DNA of 64,000 nt. It comes from Segatella copri. Its GTDB lineage: Bacteria > Bacteroidota > Bacteroidia > Bacteroidales > Bacteroidaceae. Made by a program: the position numbers and the translations under genes. Shown one piece after another: positions 37,473 through 46,002 of the stretch. The stretch covers positions 2,154,501-2,218,500 of the forward strand of contig NZ_CATKVU010000006.1 of assembly GCF_949820605.1 (NCBI RefSeq), given 5' to 3'. Under the pieces are notes generated by a model that did not search any database, was not told where the DNA came from, and was given only the letters and a program-made list of their open reading frames with translations. The first letter of the stretch is position 1; each line of letters opens with the position of its first letter.

Positions 37473-37533
37473 ATGCAATGCGCAATGCGTAACATGCAAT
37501 GCGCAAAGTTAAAAATTTAAAGTTCAAAGTAAA
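37473..37533. repeat. ATGCAATGCGCA repeats and TTCAAAG block before the ABC permease
   Basis: The 66-bp gap holds two copies of ATGCAATGCGCAA with ATGCGTAAC between them, then AAAGTTCAAAGTAAA, just before the ATG at 37537. Confidence 0.75.
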
Positions 37534-37536
37534 AAC

Positions 37537-38337
37537 ATGGATATACTGCAATATACATTTTTTCAGAACGCGCTGATTGGCGCCCTACTGGCAAGCATCC
37601 TGTGCGGCTTTGTAGGCACCTACATCGTCACCCGCCGGCTGGTCTTCATCAGCGGTGGCATTACGCATGCCTCTTTTGGCGGCATCGGTATCGGCGTATT
37701 TGCAGGCATCAACCCTATACTCTCAGCCATGGTATTCGCCATTTTGAGTGCCTTCGGCGTGCAATGGGTATCACGGAAGAAAGATGTGCGCAAAGACTCT
37801 GCCATCGCCATGTTCTGGACCCTTGGCATGAGCGTGGGCATCATCTGCTGTTTCCTTACTCCTGGCTTCATGCCCGACCTGCCCTCTTTCCTCTTCGGAA
37901 GTATACTTGCCATCGACAGCACAGACCTCTGGCTTCTGGCAGGTCTTACCCTGTTTGTAGCATTGCTGTTCACCTTTCTGCTGCGTCCTATCCAGACCAT
38001 CGCATTCGACAGCACCTTTGCCAAATCGCAACATCTGCCGGTTACAGCAATAGAATATATGATGATGACGCTCATCGCCATGACCATCGTGGCAACCATC
38101 AAGATGGTGGGCATCGTACTTGCCATCAGTCTGCTCACCATACCACAGATGACAGCCAACCTCTTCACCTACAGCTACAAACGCATGATAGGAGCCAGCA
38201 TCGTGATAGGCTGCATCGACTGCATCGTAGGCCTCTATGCCAGTTATCTGCTCAATGTGCCATCAGGTGCAACCATCATCTTCGTCAGCATCATCCTGTT
38301 TGCAGCAGCAAGGATACTGGCAGCCAGAAAGCACTAA
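37537..38337 (+). CDS. Metal ABC transporter permease (ZnuB/MntB family)
   Basis: The 266-residue protein has eight or so hydrophobic helices and the ABC-3 family pattern: FVGTYIVTRRLVFISGGITHASFGGIGIG near residue 24, MTANLFTYSYKRMIGASIVIG, and an internal MVGIVLAISLLTIPQ. It forms the membrane channel of a zinc, manganese or iron importer. The matching ATPase and binding-protein genes are not in this neighbourhood, so the metal cannot be inferred. It lies 66 bp after the Cys-cluster gene and 48 bp before the TPR lipoprotein. Confidence 0.9.
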   Translation: MDILQYTFFQNALIGALLASILCGFVGTYIVTRRLVFISGGITHASFGGIGIGVFAGINPILSAMVFAILSAFGVQWVSRKKDVRKDSAIAMFWTLGMSVGIICCFLTPGFMPDLPSFLFGSILAIDSTDLWLLAGLTLFVALLFTFLLRPIQTIAFDSTFAKSQHLPVTAIEYMMMTLIAMTIVATIKMVGIVLAISLLTIPQMTANLFTYSYKRMIGASIVIGCIDCIVGLYASYLLNVPSGATIIFVSIILFAAARILAARKH

Positions 38338-38385
38338 GGCTTTCACACGCTCTGAAAGAAAAATTTTAAAATAAAGAAGAAACTT

Positions 38386-41300
38386 ATGTTGAAGCATTTC
38401 CCATTCAGAAACTTCTTGCCAGCTATGGTTGTCCTTGCCTTTGCAATGACCATAGCAGGATGCTCTACGCAGAAGAATACGGCGAAGAGCAGATGGTGGC
38501 ATGCCTTCAACGCCCGATACAACACCTATTATAATGGTACCGTAGCCTATATAGAAGGCTCGCTCGAAAAGGAAAACGGAAATAAGGACAATTACTCTGA
38601 AATGATTCCTTATTATACGGTTAGCAACAAGAACAGCCGCGAACTGGGTAAGTCGAACTACGACCGCGCCATCGAGAAATGCGAGAAAGCCATTCACCAG
38701 CATAGCATCAAGCGCCGCCCGGTATGGGACAAGAAACGCCGCAAGACTGCCAAAGACCTGGAATGGCTGCAGCGCCGTGAATATAATCCGTTCCTCTGGA
38801 AGGCATGGATACTGATGGGCCGTTCCCAGTTTTTTGAAGGCGATTTCCAGTCGGCAGCAGCCACTTTCGCCTATATGAGCCGTCTCTACGCTACCCAACC
38901 CGGCATTTACGGCAAGGCACGTGCCTGGCTCGCCAAGAGTTATCTCGAATCGGGATGGATATACGATGCCGAAGATGTAATCCGTAATATCGAGCGCGAT
39001 TCCATCCACTGGCGTGCCCAGAAGGAATGGGACAAGACCTATGCCCTCTACTATCTGAAGACCGGACGCTATCAGGAGGCCGTTCCGTATCTCCGCAAAG
39101 CCATCGGCTATGAGATGCGACGCAAGCAGAAAGCCCGTCTCTGGTATCTGATGGGACAGGTAGAAGCACAACAGGGACATGCCCAGAATGCCTACCGTGC
39201 CTTCAAGCATGTCATCCGTCTCAATCCGCCTTACGAACTGGAGTTCAATGCCCGCATCTCCATGACCGAGGTACTGGCAACCAACAACTCCCGGAAGATG
39301 GTATCTAAATTGAAGCGAATGGCAGCGAGCGACAAGAATCAGGAATATCTCGACCAGGTTTATTATGCCATCGGCAACATACATCTCAACCAGGGCGATA
39401 CCCTTCAGGCTATTGCTGCATACGAAAAGGGTGCCGCGAAATCAAGCCGAAACGGAGTAGAGAAAGGTGTATTGCTGCTGCATCTGGGCAATGTATACTG
39501 GCAATGCCACCGATATGGGGATGCCAAGCGATGCTATGATGCAGCCATCGGACTCCTAGACCAGGACCGCAAAGACTACAAACAGCTCTCCGACCGTTCG
39601 AAGGTTCTCGATGAACTGGTGCCTTATACCGACGCCATCCATCTGCAGGACTCCCTGCAATCACTCGCCCGCATGAGCGAAACAGAAAGAAACGTCGCCA
39701 TTGACAAGGTAATAGATGCCCTGAAAAAGCAGGAAAAGGAAGAAAAGAGAAGACTTGCCGACCAGGAACTGGCAGAACAGCAGGGCAACTCTGACTTCGG
39801 AAGAAACAACGGCAATAATAACAGCAGAAACAACAGAAATCAGGGAAACAGCAATGCCTCTTCCGGCTTCGGAAACGGAACCATGGGCAACGGCGGTTTC
39901 GGCAACACCAATACCTGGTATTTCTATTCCCAATCTGCCGTAGCCCAAGGCAAACAGCAGTTTGAGCGCCTCTGGGGCAAACGAAAGAACATAGACAACT
40001 GGCAGCGGAGCAACCAGACCGTAGTGGCCGATGTCAAAGGTGTAGAAGAAATGACAGATGAACTGCGCGATTCGCTCCTCAACGAGGCACAGAAGAAAGA
40101 CCTTGAGAAGGAGAAAGAGAAGAACCTGAGTGCAGAGGAAGATCCGCATCAGCGTGCCTACTATCTCGCTCAGATTCCGCTCACCGAAGAGAAGATGGCA
40201 GAAAGCAATCAGATTCTGGACGATGGACTGCTGCATGCCGGCATCATTCTGAAAGACAAACTCAATGATCTGGACGAAAGCGAACGCATGCTGCAGCGAC
40301 TGGTGAAGAAGAACGCAGCATACGAACATCTCGATGATGCCTACTATCACCTCTACCTGCTCTACAACATCCGGAAGCAGCCAGCCATCGCCAGCCGCTA
40401 TCTCGACCTGTTGAAAGCGAATTATCCGGAGAGCCAATGGACCGCCCTACTCACCTCTCCTTATTATGAGGAAGATGCGAAGATGGGCATTCATCTCGAA
40501 GATTCGCTCTATGCTGCCACCTACGATGCCTTCAAGGCTAACCTATATAATAAGGTGGTACACAACAGGGCTATCTCTGACAAGCGCTATCCTGAAGGAG
40601 CCAACCGCGACAAGTTCCTCTTTATCGGCGGACTCACCCAGCTCCACGAGGGTAATATCCAGGCTTGTCTTGATGATATGCAGCAAGTGGTAGAGAAATA
40701 TCCGAACAGCCGACTCAGCGAGATGGCAGGAATGATTCTCAACGGAGTGAAAGCCGGCAGACAGCTCAAGGGCGGCACATTCGACCTGAGCAATGTATGG
40801 TCACGCCGCAACGCCGTACTCAATGATGATATCAAATCCAAAGCCAAGGTATTCAACATTGAGCGTAACGAGCCGTTCGTCTTCATGCTCGCCTACGTTC
40901 CTGATTCTGTAAACGAGAACCAGTTGCTCTTCGAGATGGCGAAATATAATTTCACCTCCTATCTCGTTCGCAATTTCGACCTCGTCATTGACGAGCAGAA
41001 TGGTCTGCACCGCATGCAGGTAAAGGGATTCCGCAATTACGATGAAGCACGCCAGTATGCCAACGACATCTACCAGCATCAGGCCATCACCCAGCTCCTC
41101 TCAAAGGGAGCCCGAGGCATCGTAATCAGCGAGCCAAACCTCCTGCTGCTGGGCACCAGTCTGAGCTACGACGACTATACCCTCTTCTATACCCAGCATC
41201 TGGCACCGCTGAAAATCAGCAAGGACCCACTGCTTGAAGAACCGGAGGAAATCATCCAGCAGGAAAAGACTGATGATTCAGAAGAAAATGAAGAAGAAAC

Positions 41301-41511
41301 CGGAACTTTGGAAACAGGAACTACCGGTGAAATAGAAACCGGAACTACCGGAACATTCGATAATGGTACAACCGGAACATCCGAAAACGGAACAACCGGA
41401 ACCCAGGGAACCGATGCGGATATAAAGGAAGAAAAAGCGCCAAAGACAACTTTCGACAACGACGACAGTCTGGATTTGGATAGTGAAGAATATGATTTAG
41501 ATGGATTTTAG
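38386..41511 (+). CDS. PorW/SprE-like TPR lipoprotein of type IX secretion
   Basis: The 1041-residue protein has a lipoprotein signal (VVLAFAMTIAGCSTQKN, Cys26). The start of the mature part (RWWHAFNARYNTYYNGTVAY) is typical of PorW/SprE proteins, followed by many TPR units (AWILMGRSQFFEGDFQSAAATFAYM, RYQEAVPYLRKAIGYEM, LYYLKTG). Two low-complexity segments interrupt it: an Asn/Gly-rich linker near residues 466-505 and a Thr/Gly/Glu repeat near 968-1010. The family links the T9SS outer-membrane ring to its motor and is needed for secretion in P. gingivalis and for gliding in Flavobacterium. It is longer than those proteins, mainly through the extra segments. Confidence 0.8.
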   Translation: MLKHFPFRNFLPAMVVLAFAMTIAGCSTQKNTAKSRWWHAFNARYNTYYNGTVAYIEGSLEKENGNKDNYSEMIPYYTVSNKNSRELGKSNYDRAIEKCEKAIHQHSIKRRPVWDKKRRKTAKDLEWLQRREYNPFLWKAWILMGRSQFFEGDFQSAAATFAYMSRLYATQPGIYGKARAWLAKSYLESGWIYDAEDVIRNIERDSIHWRAQKEWDKTYALYYLKTGRYQEAVPYLRKAIGYEMRRKQKARLWYLMGQVEAQQGHAQNAYRAFKHVIRLNPPYELEFNARISMTEVLATNNSRKMVSKLKRMAASDKNQEYLDQVYYAIGNIHLNQGDTLQAIAAYEKGAAKSSRNGVEKGVLLLHLGNVYWQCHRYGDAKRCYDAAIGLLDQDRKDYKQLSDRSKVLDELVPYTDAIHLQDSLQSLARMSETERNVAIDKVIDALKKQEKEEKRRLADQELAEQQGNSDFGRNNGNNNSRNNRNQGNSNASSGFGNGTMGNGGFGNTNTWYFYSQSAVAQGKQQFERLWGKRKNIDNWQRSNQTVVADVKGVEEMTDELRDSLLNEAQKKDLEKEKEKNLSAEEDPHQRAYYLAQIPLTEEKMAESNQILDDGLLHAGIILKDKLNDLDESERMLQRLVKKNAAYEHLDDAYYHLYLLYNIRKQPAIASRYLDLLKANYPESQWTALLTSPYYEEDAKMGIHLEDSLYAATYDAFKANLYNKVVHNRAISDKRYPEGANRDKFLFIGGLTQLHEGNIQACLDDMQQVVEKYPNSRLSEMAGMILNGVKAGRQLKGGTFDLSNVWSRRNAVLNDDIKSKAKVFNIERNEPFVFMLAYVPDSVNENQLLFEMAKYNFTSYLVRNFDLVIDEQNGLHRMQVKGFRNYDEARQYANDIYQHQAITQLLSKGARGIVISEPNLLLLGTSLSYDDYTLFYTQHLAPLKISKDPLLEEPEEIIQQEKTDDSEENEEETGTLETGTTGEIETGTTGTFDNGTTGTSENGTTGTQGTDADIKEEKAPKTTFDNDDSLDLDSEEYDLDGF

Positions 41512-41595
41512 TGGACAGTCAGCTGGAGTATGATGATTTCGTCAGTATGTTTTGAGATAACTGAAGTTTCACAAGTCTTGCCCCACACGCTTTCC

Positions 41596-41682
41596 AAAAA
41601 GTAAAAAGGTAAAAAGGTAAAAGAGCCTAGCGGAATGTTAAGCTAGGGTGCTCTTTTTACCTTTTTACCTTTTTACTTTTTT
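41596..41682. terminator. Long inverted repeat acting as bidirectional terminator
   Basis: About 36 bp on the left (AAAAAGTAAAAAGGTAAAAA, then GGTAAAAGAGCCTAGC) pair with GCTAGGGTGCTC followed by TTTTTACCTTTTTACC on the right, with a 10-base loop. The T-rich right arm ends the plus transcript, and the left arm serves the minus strand. The arms are themselves short-period repeats. The right arm reaches the stop codon of the Bro-N gene. Confidence 0.75.
41605..41622. repeat. 18-bp direct repeat, left edge of the accessory island
   Basis: AAAGGTAAAAAGGTAAAA, identical to 54822-54839. The two copies enclose the whole accessory region. Confidence 0.6.
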
Positions 41683-42679
41683 ACCTTTCAATGAGTTCCC
41701 AATATCGATGGGCAAGGTCATGGATGAACTTTCGTCCTCGCTCGGTCCATACGAGATAGGTATGGGTGTAGGCTCTGCCCATCTTCTCCTGTCTGCCATC
41801 GCTCTTCGGGTCGAGGAAGGCGCTGTAGCGGGTACGGCTCTTTGCCAAGCCCATGTGAGCATAATCAGCATAGAGAAGGTACTGACCGCTCTGGTAATAC
41901 TGGATATGCAGAGCACAGAGCGAGCGGTTCAGCTCCTGGGCAGTGATACCGAGTTCCTTCGCAATCTGCGTAGTAGTGAAGCAGGAAACGGAATCGAGCA
42001 CGTTATCGCTATAGAGCGCTTTCGGCAGAAGATTACCCACCTGATTCTCCAACTGGATGATGTTATCACCATTCTTAGCGATGCGAACCACCTGCTCATC
42101 CACCACATCATTCAAACGGCGGATTTCCGTATCCTGTTCGCCGATAAGCTTCTTCTGCTGTTCAATCTGCAGACGCTGCTTCTTCAGCAGATTCTCCTTC
42201 TCCTTGAGCGTAGCACGGAGGATTTCTTCTGCATGTCGGATTATCTCCTCATCGCTCTCGCCCTGCTGTACCGGGATATAACCACCCGTCTTGCGAATCT
42301 GTGGCAGCACATCAGCCGTAACCCAGTTCTTGAACTTCACGGCAGTAGAAAGCTTAGAGCCGAGAACCAAAGCATAAAAACCGCTCTCGTTAACATAGAG
42401 CATCTGACACCAGCGATTTGCTGCGGTTCCATCCTTCTTCTTGCCAGTCACTACCCATACGTCGTGTTTCACGACACAAGGGTCATCAACATGTCGCTGG
42501 ATGGCATCACGCTGGTTCTTATACCCCAGCACATCACAGACATCCTTTGCGCAGAACAAAGGTTCTCCGTTCTCATCGGTCAAGGTACGAATCTTACCGA
42601 ATTCAGGGTTTTCAAACACGACAGCAGCTGCTGCCTTCTTATCCATTTCTACTTTATTTGTATTAACTGACTTTACCAT
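41681..42679 (-). CDS. Bro-N / KilAC-type phage antirepressor-like protein
   Basis: The 332-residue protein has an N-terminal Bro-N domain (FENPEFGKIRTLTDENGEPLFCAKDVCDVLGYKNQRDAIQRHV...LYVNESGFYALVLGSKLSTAVKFKNWVTADVLPQIRKTG). A coiled coil follows (about residues 165-225, KEKENLLKKQRLQIEQQKKLIGEQD), then a C-terminal KilAC-like part (CFTTTQIAKELGITAQELNRSL...YTHTYLVWTERGRKFIHDL). Such proteins are common in prophages and plasmids, where they bind DNA or a repressor. A second in-frame ATG at 42646 (MDKKAAAAV) is also possible. It is the last gene of the minus-strand accessory unit. Confidence 0.85.
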   Translation of the reverse strand: MVKSVNTNKVEMDKKAAAAVVFENPEFGKIRTLTDENGEPLFCAKDVCDVLGYKNQRDAIQRHVDDPCVVKHDVWVVTGKKKDGTAANRWCQMLYVNESGFYALVLGSKLSTAVKFKNWVTADVLPQIRKTGGYIPVQQGESDEEIIRHAEEILRATLKEKENLLKKQRLQIEQQKKLIGEQDTEIRRLNDVVDEQVVRIAKNGDNIIQLENQVGNLLPKALYSDNVLDSVSCFTTTQIAKELGITAQELNRSLCALHIQYYQSGQYLLYADYAHMGLAKSRTRYSAFLDPKSDGRQEKMGRAYTHTYLVWTERGRKFIHDLAHRYWELIER

Positions 42680-42685
42680 AATAAT

Positions 42686-42740
42686 TTGTTTTTAAAAATT
42701 AATAACTAAAAATTCAACATTCAACACTCAACATTCAACA
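42686..42740. repeat. Short-period repeat between DUF5675 and Bro-N genes
   Basis: TTAATAACTAAAAATTCAAC is followed by ATTCAACACTCAACATTCAA and CATTAA: a period of 7-8 bp, oriented opposite to the two minus-strand genes. Confidence 0.8.
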
Positions 42741-43301
42741 TTAAATGATTGTAATCCAAACGCTCTCCTCCCGTTCTCTTGCTGCGGTAATGGCATTCAT
42801 GAGCCGATGCAGCCAGATGCGGGAATTGAAGACAGCACCCTGTAATTTATTTTCACCTACCAGAATGCAGCCCTGCGTATCATCGGGATAATTACCGGCA
42901 TGAATGCGGATACCATCAAAATCAGGAACACCCTGCACCAGCGGAAGCCACTTCTTAAACCTTGGCGATTTCGAGATAACAACAGGATACGAGCCCTCCG
43001 GTATCGCCGTATGCCCCAGTATCTTGCGGGCTTTCTTACCCGATACCCTACTGTACCGTCCATCCTCCTCTTCCGGTTTCAGTTCGACACCCAGGAGGTT
43101 TCTCCACGTAGGCTCCAGGGTATCACAGAAGTAATGCTCCTTGTCCAACTTCGCCTTATCGAAGCTGTGCTCAAAGATACGCTTGTCGCCTATTTTTACC
43201 CCCGAACGCCAGGTACGCTTCACGTCCTTATCGCTCAGGATATAAAGATGACCTATCGTATAAGTCTTCTTCTTTGCTATTCTTTTTACTACTATTTCCA
43301 T
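42741..43301 (-). CDS. DUF5675 family protein
   Basis: The 186-residue protein ends in the DUF5675 signature: HTAIPEGSYPVVISKSPRFKKWLPLVQGVPDFDGIRIHAGNYPDDTQGCILVG. The N-terminal part (VVKRIAKKKTYTIGHLYILSD...TLEPTWR) fits the family opening. DUF5675 proteins occur in phages and in Bacteroidota mobile modules next to HU-like or VirE-N proteins, and a cell-wall-related function has been suggested from their conserved His, Asp and Cys. Here it is directly downstream of the VirE-N/DUF3987 gene (13 bp). The enzymatic role is not established. Confidence 0.85.
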   Translation of the reverse strand: MEIVVKRIAKKKTYTIGHLYILSDKDVKRTWRSGVKIGDKRIFEHSFDKAKLDKEHYFCDTLEPTWRNLLGVELKPEEEDGRYSRVSGKKARKILGHTAIPEGSYPVVISKSPRFKKWLPLVQGVPDFDGIRIHAGNYPDDTQGCILVGENKLQGAVFNSRIWLHRLMNAITAAREREESVWITII

Positions 43302-43314
43302 AACTCAAACTCCA

Positions 43315-45984
43315 TTAAGATTCTAATATTTTTACCTCTTTACCATCCTTGCGGTTACGTAGCTTTTCAAAACTGAATAACTGAATACTGATTACGTCAC
43401 CCGTTACACCCTTAGGCGGAATCTTCCGGATATAGTTTCGGTTCACCCAATTACGCAACATCGAAGGAGTGCCCTTCTTGTCCATGCCCAACTGCGAGCG
43501 GAGATATTCTGCCTGCTGGAAATTAAAGACATCAGGCAACTGCTGCAACAGATTTGCCGGTCCACGCTTACTCGATTTCTCGTTCGAAAAGTTCGCCCTC
43601 TTGATGGCATCACCAAAGAAACGCATCTTGCAGTAGAGGTCGTAACGCTCGCTCCAGCGGATGAACTCATCTATCTCCGGCTCCCATTTACAGCCGTTCG
43701 CCACATACAGCACACACGCCTTCAGGTAGGCGATGACGTTGGCACGGAAGGAAAGATTCTCATAAACCCTATCCTGCGACAGACGTGAAAACTCCGCATT
43801 CTCATCCTTCAGTTTGAGGGCAAGCTGGAATGCCTCAGGGCAGTCAATCAGTCCCCTGGCGTTGTTCAGATTCTCGATATAAGGCTTCAGCCCCTCTCGG
43901 TAAGCATCATCGTAATTACCAAAGACAGGCATTTCATCACCGATTTCACGCTCCGGAATGGTACAGAAATTGATGCGGCTTATCGGACCATCTGTCAAAA
44001 CTTTTGAGAAGTAACGCTGTCCTTTCTGGATAGTGGTAGATGCGTTCCAGTTGAATCGGATGGTTACACGCTCCGTAACGCTTGATATGCCCACGCGAGT
44101 CTGGCCGTACTGGTTGTCGCTATCTGAGGCAAGACACATGATACGGAAATGCTGGTTTCCGGTACCCTTCAGAGCATCAAACTGATCCAGCTCATTGAGC
44201 GAAGTGTAAAGAAATCGTCCCTGCGCCTCAGCGGTTCGCATCACGAATGCCGGATTGGTCATATCGGCATCAATCTCCTGTATAACGAGGTTGTCCGGTC
44301 GCTTACGCTTGTCCTTGTTGGCGCCCTTGCGCGTCATCTCCTCCTTCCATTCCTTCTCACGTTTCAGATTCTCCGCATCCCGCTTCCGGATATCCTCCAT
44401 AATATAGCTAATCGGCTTGTTCACAGAAGATTTACCAGCGCCCGTACCAGCCAGCAAGCACGTAGACAATGTAGCCTCATGCACTACATTATCAATATAT
44501 CGGAAGCTTGTCTGCCAGAGATGTGTAGCCAACGGAGGGAAGATAGCGTGCGCCACTGCCGGCTTATAAATCTCCGGTGTCCGAGATATCAGCAGTTCCA
44601 CCAGTTTCGGCAGTTTCTCCGGCATCTCCGGCGGGTCAGGATAATCCTCCTCGGAACTTTGAACTTGGAGATTTGAACTTTGAACTGAATGATTACCATC
44701 TGCCCTATTAACTTTCAACTGTAAACTATTAACTTGCTTGCTGGCCTGTTTTTCCGCCAGCGCATTCACCCTTATCACATCCCTCGACATCGGCTTGCAG
44801 CTGTCAGCATATTTCGCATAGAAATCATGTATCAGCTGATGGCAATCCGGCTCCTGATAGTAGCTCGGCATTTTCGTCCTCACCACCTTCATCAGTTCCT
44901 CTTCGCTCATCACCCTCGATGCGCCTGCGCTCATGATAGCGAGGAGCGAAGAGTGCCGAGACCCAATGGTATCAATCGCCATTCCTTCAAGCCCTGCCGA
45001 CTGCACGAACAGATCAAAGGCTATCAGATTCTTCTCACTGGCCTCTCCCAGTTCACCAGTGCCACGATTGCCTCCAGGATTCCCGAGATGAGAATCATCA
45101 GCATGATTGCTATTACCAGATTGGGCAGACTGAACAGCAGTGCCAGCAGGAGCAGCATAATTGCCATGATTGCCCGAAAGTCTATTGTTTTCATTACTTT
45201 GAACTTTGAAATTTGAACTTTGAACTTTATGATTACTATTAACTATTGCATCCCCGCTAGGCGTCCCTGGGGATTTGCAATCCCCGGCAAGTAAGCTATA
45301 AGAGCTCTTCGCATTTCCGCGGCCGTCCACGGTAAGCCCACGATTAAGGAACGCTTGTCTGCGAGCCTGTATTTCGCTCTCCGGCAGCACTGCGCACCAC
45401 ATTTTAGACCGGTAGATTTCCGAGTCCTTATCCGTCAGGAAAATCATTCTCTCAGGTGTGATGCAGCTCTCATCATAAGGCACACCCAGTGCCTCACAAT
45501 ACGCCTTCTGCGTCTCCTCGATGGTCATCCCCACCGGCATTCTAATCCCGATATGCAGTTTTTTGCGAGCGCTATAACAGAGATGCAGCAACGAGCCGTT
45601 CCATATCCCGGAAGAGCAGTTCAGCTCGCGCGCCTTTTCGATAGCCTTCTCCACATACTCCTTATCATCCACATCGATAATCGTCTGGAAGAGAAAGCTT
45701 TCCGGCAAGGCATTCTCCTGTCTGCGCACATTATTCTTGAACATGCCGTAGTGCGGACAGAAGAAAGGCAGCTCGCTCTTCAGCCTCTCCTGCGCCTTCT
45801 TCACCGTCTGCGCATCGTTCAAATCCACTCCGTCAATCGGCAATTCACCCCGAATCTGCTGAATCATCTTCTTGATTTCCTCCGACCCGATGACCTTATC
45901 ATAAGTATCGATATTGTAAGAAAAAACTTTCCCCTTATTTCCCTTACGATAAGGATTAATTGCCACTACATGTACTATCTCCAT
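43315..45984 (-). CDS. VirE-N / DUF3987 primase-helicase-like protein
   Basis: The 889-residue protein has a VirE N-terminal (BT4734-type) domain at about 1-215. A low-complexity linker (about 225-320) is made largely of dispersed repeat sequence (SNHKVQSSNFKVQSNENN). A second linker near 417-447 (VNSLQLKV...HSVQSSNLQVQSSEE) precedes a DUF3987-type ATPase with Walker A LLAGTGAGKSSVNKPI at 511-524 and a likely Walker B (NLVIQEIDADMTNP). Such proteins accompany HU-like and smalltalk proteins in Bacteroidota and are thought to act in element replication. The last 20 codons also contain an ATTCAGTATTCAGTTATTCA block read in frame. Confidence 0.8.
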   Translation of the reverse strand: MEIVHVVAINPYRKGNKGKVFSYNIDTYDKVIGSEEIKKMIQQIRGELPIDGVDLNDAQTVKKAQERLKSELPFFCPHYGMFKNNVRRQENALPESFLFQTIIDVDDKEYVEKAIEKARELNCSSGIWNGSLLHLCYSARKKLHIGIRMPVGMTIEETQKAYCEALGVPYDESCITPERMIFLTDKDSEIYRSKMWCAVLPESEIQARRQAFLNRGLTVDGRGNAKSSYSLLAGDCKSPGTPSGDAIVNSNHKVQSSNFKVQSNENNRLSGNHGNYAAPAGTAVQSAQSGNSNHADDSHLGNPGGNRGTGELGEASEKNLIAFDLFVQSAGLEGMAIDTIGSRHSSLLAIMSAGASRVMSEEELMKVVRTKMPSYYQEPDCHQLIHDFYAKYADSCKPMSRDVIRVNALAEKQASKQVNSLQLKVNRADGNHSVQSSNLQVQSSEEDYPDPPEMPEKLPKLVELLISRTPEIYKPAVAHAIFPPLATHLWQTSFRYIDNVVHEATLSTCLLAGTGAGKSSVNKPISYIMEDIRKRDAENLKREKEWKEEMTRKGANKDKRKRPDNLVIQEIDADMTNPAFVMRTAEAQGRFLYTSLNELDQFDALKGTGNQHFRIMCLASDSDNQYGQTRVGISSVTERVTIRFNWNASTTIQKGQRYFSKVLTDGPISRINFCTIPEREIGDEMPVFGNYDDAYREGLKPYIENLNNARGLIDCPEAFQLALKLKDENAEFSRLSQDRVYENLSFRANVIAYLKACVLYVANGCKWEPEIDEFIRWSERYDLYCKMRFFGDAIKRANFSNEKSSKRGPANLLQQLPDVFNFQQAEYLRSQLGMDKKGTPSMLRNWVNRNYIRKIPPKGVTGDVISIQLFSFEKLRNRKDGKEVKILES
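44655..44735. repeat. Dispersed short-period repeat inside the DUF3987 gene, block 1
   Basis: AACTTTGAACTTGGAGATTT then GAACTTTGAACTGAATGATT, followed by TATTAACTTTCAACTGTAAA. It is related to intergenic blocks before folE and at 37.05 kb, but is translated in frame here as VNSLQLKV...VQSSNLQVQSS. Confidence 0.8.
45194..45285. repeat. Dispersed short-period repeat inside the DUF3987 gene, block 2
   Basis: The minus strand reads AATCATAAAGTTCAAAGTTC, then AAATTTCAAAGTTCAAAG, almost the same as the intergenic block at 37047-37085. Next to it is a near-palindrome GGGGATTTGCAATCCCC (45269-45285). All of it is coding (GDAIVNSNHKVQSSNFK). Confidence 0.85.
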
Positions 45985-46002
45985 TTTACCTCCATATTTT
46001 TA

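Noticed and set aside
41648..42670. 340-codon plus-strand frame opposite the Bro-N gene
   Set aside because: The minus strand carries the Bro-N and KilAC patterns; the plus frame starts in the terminator arm and shows no family features.
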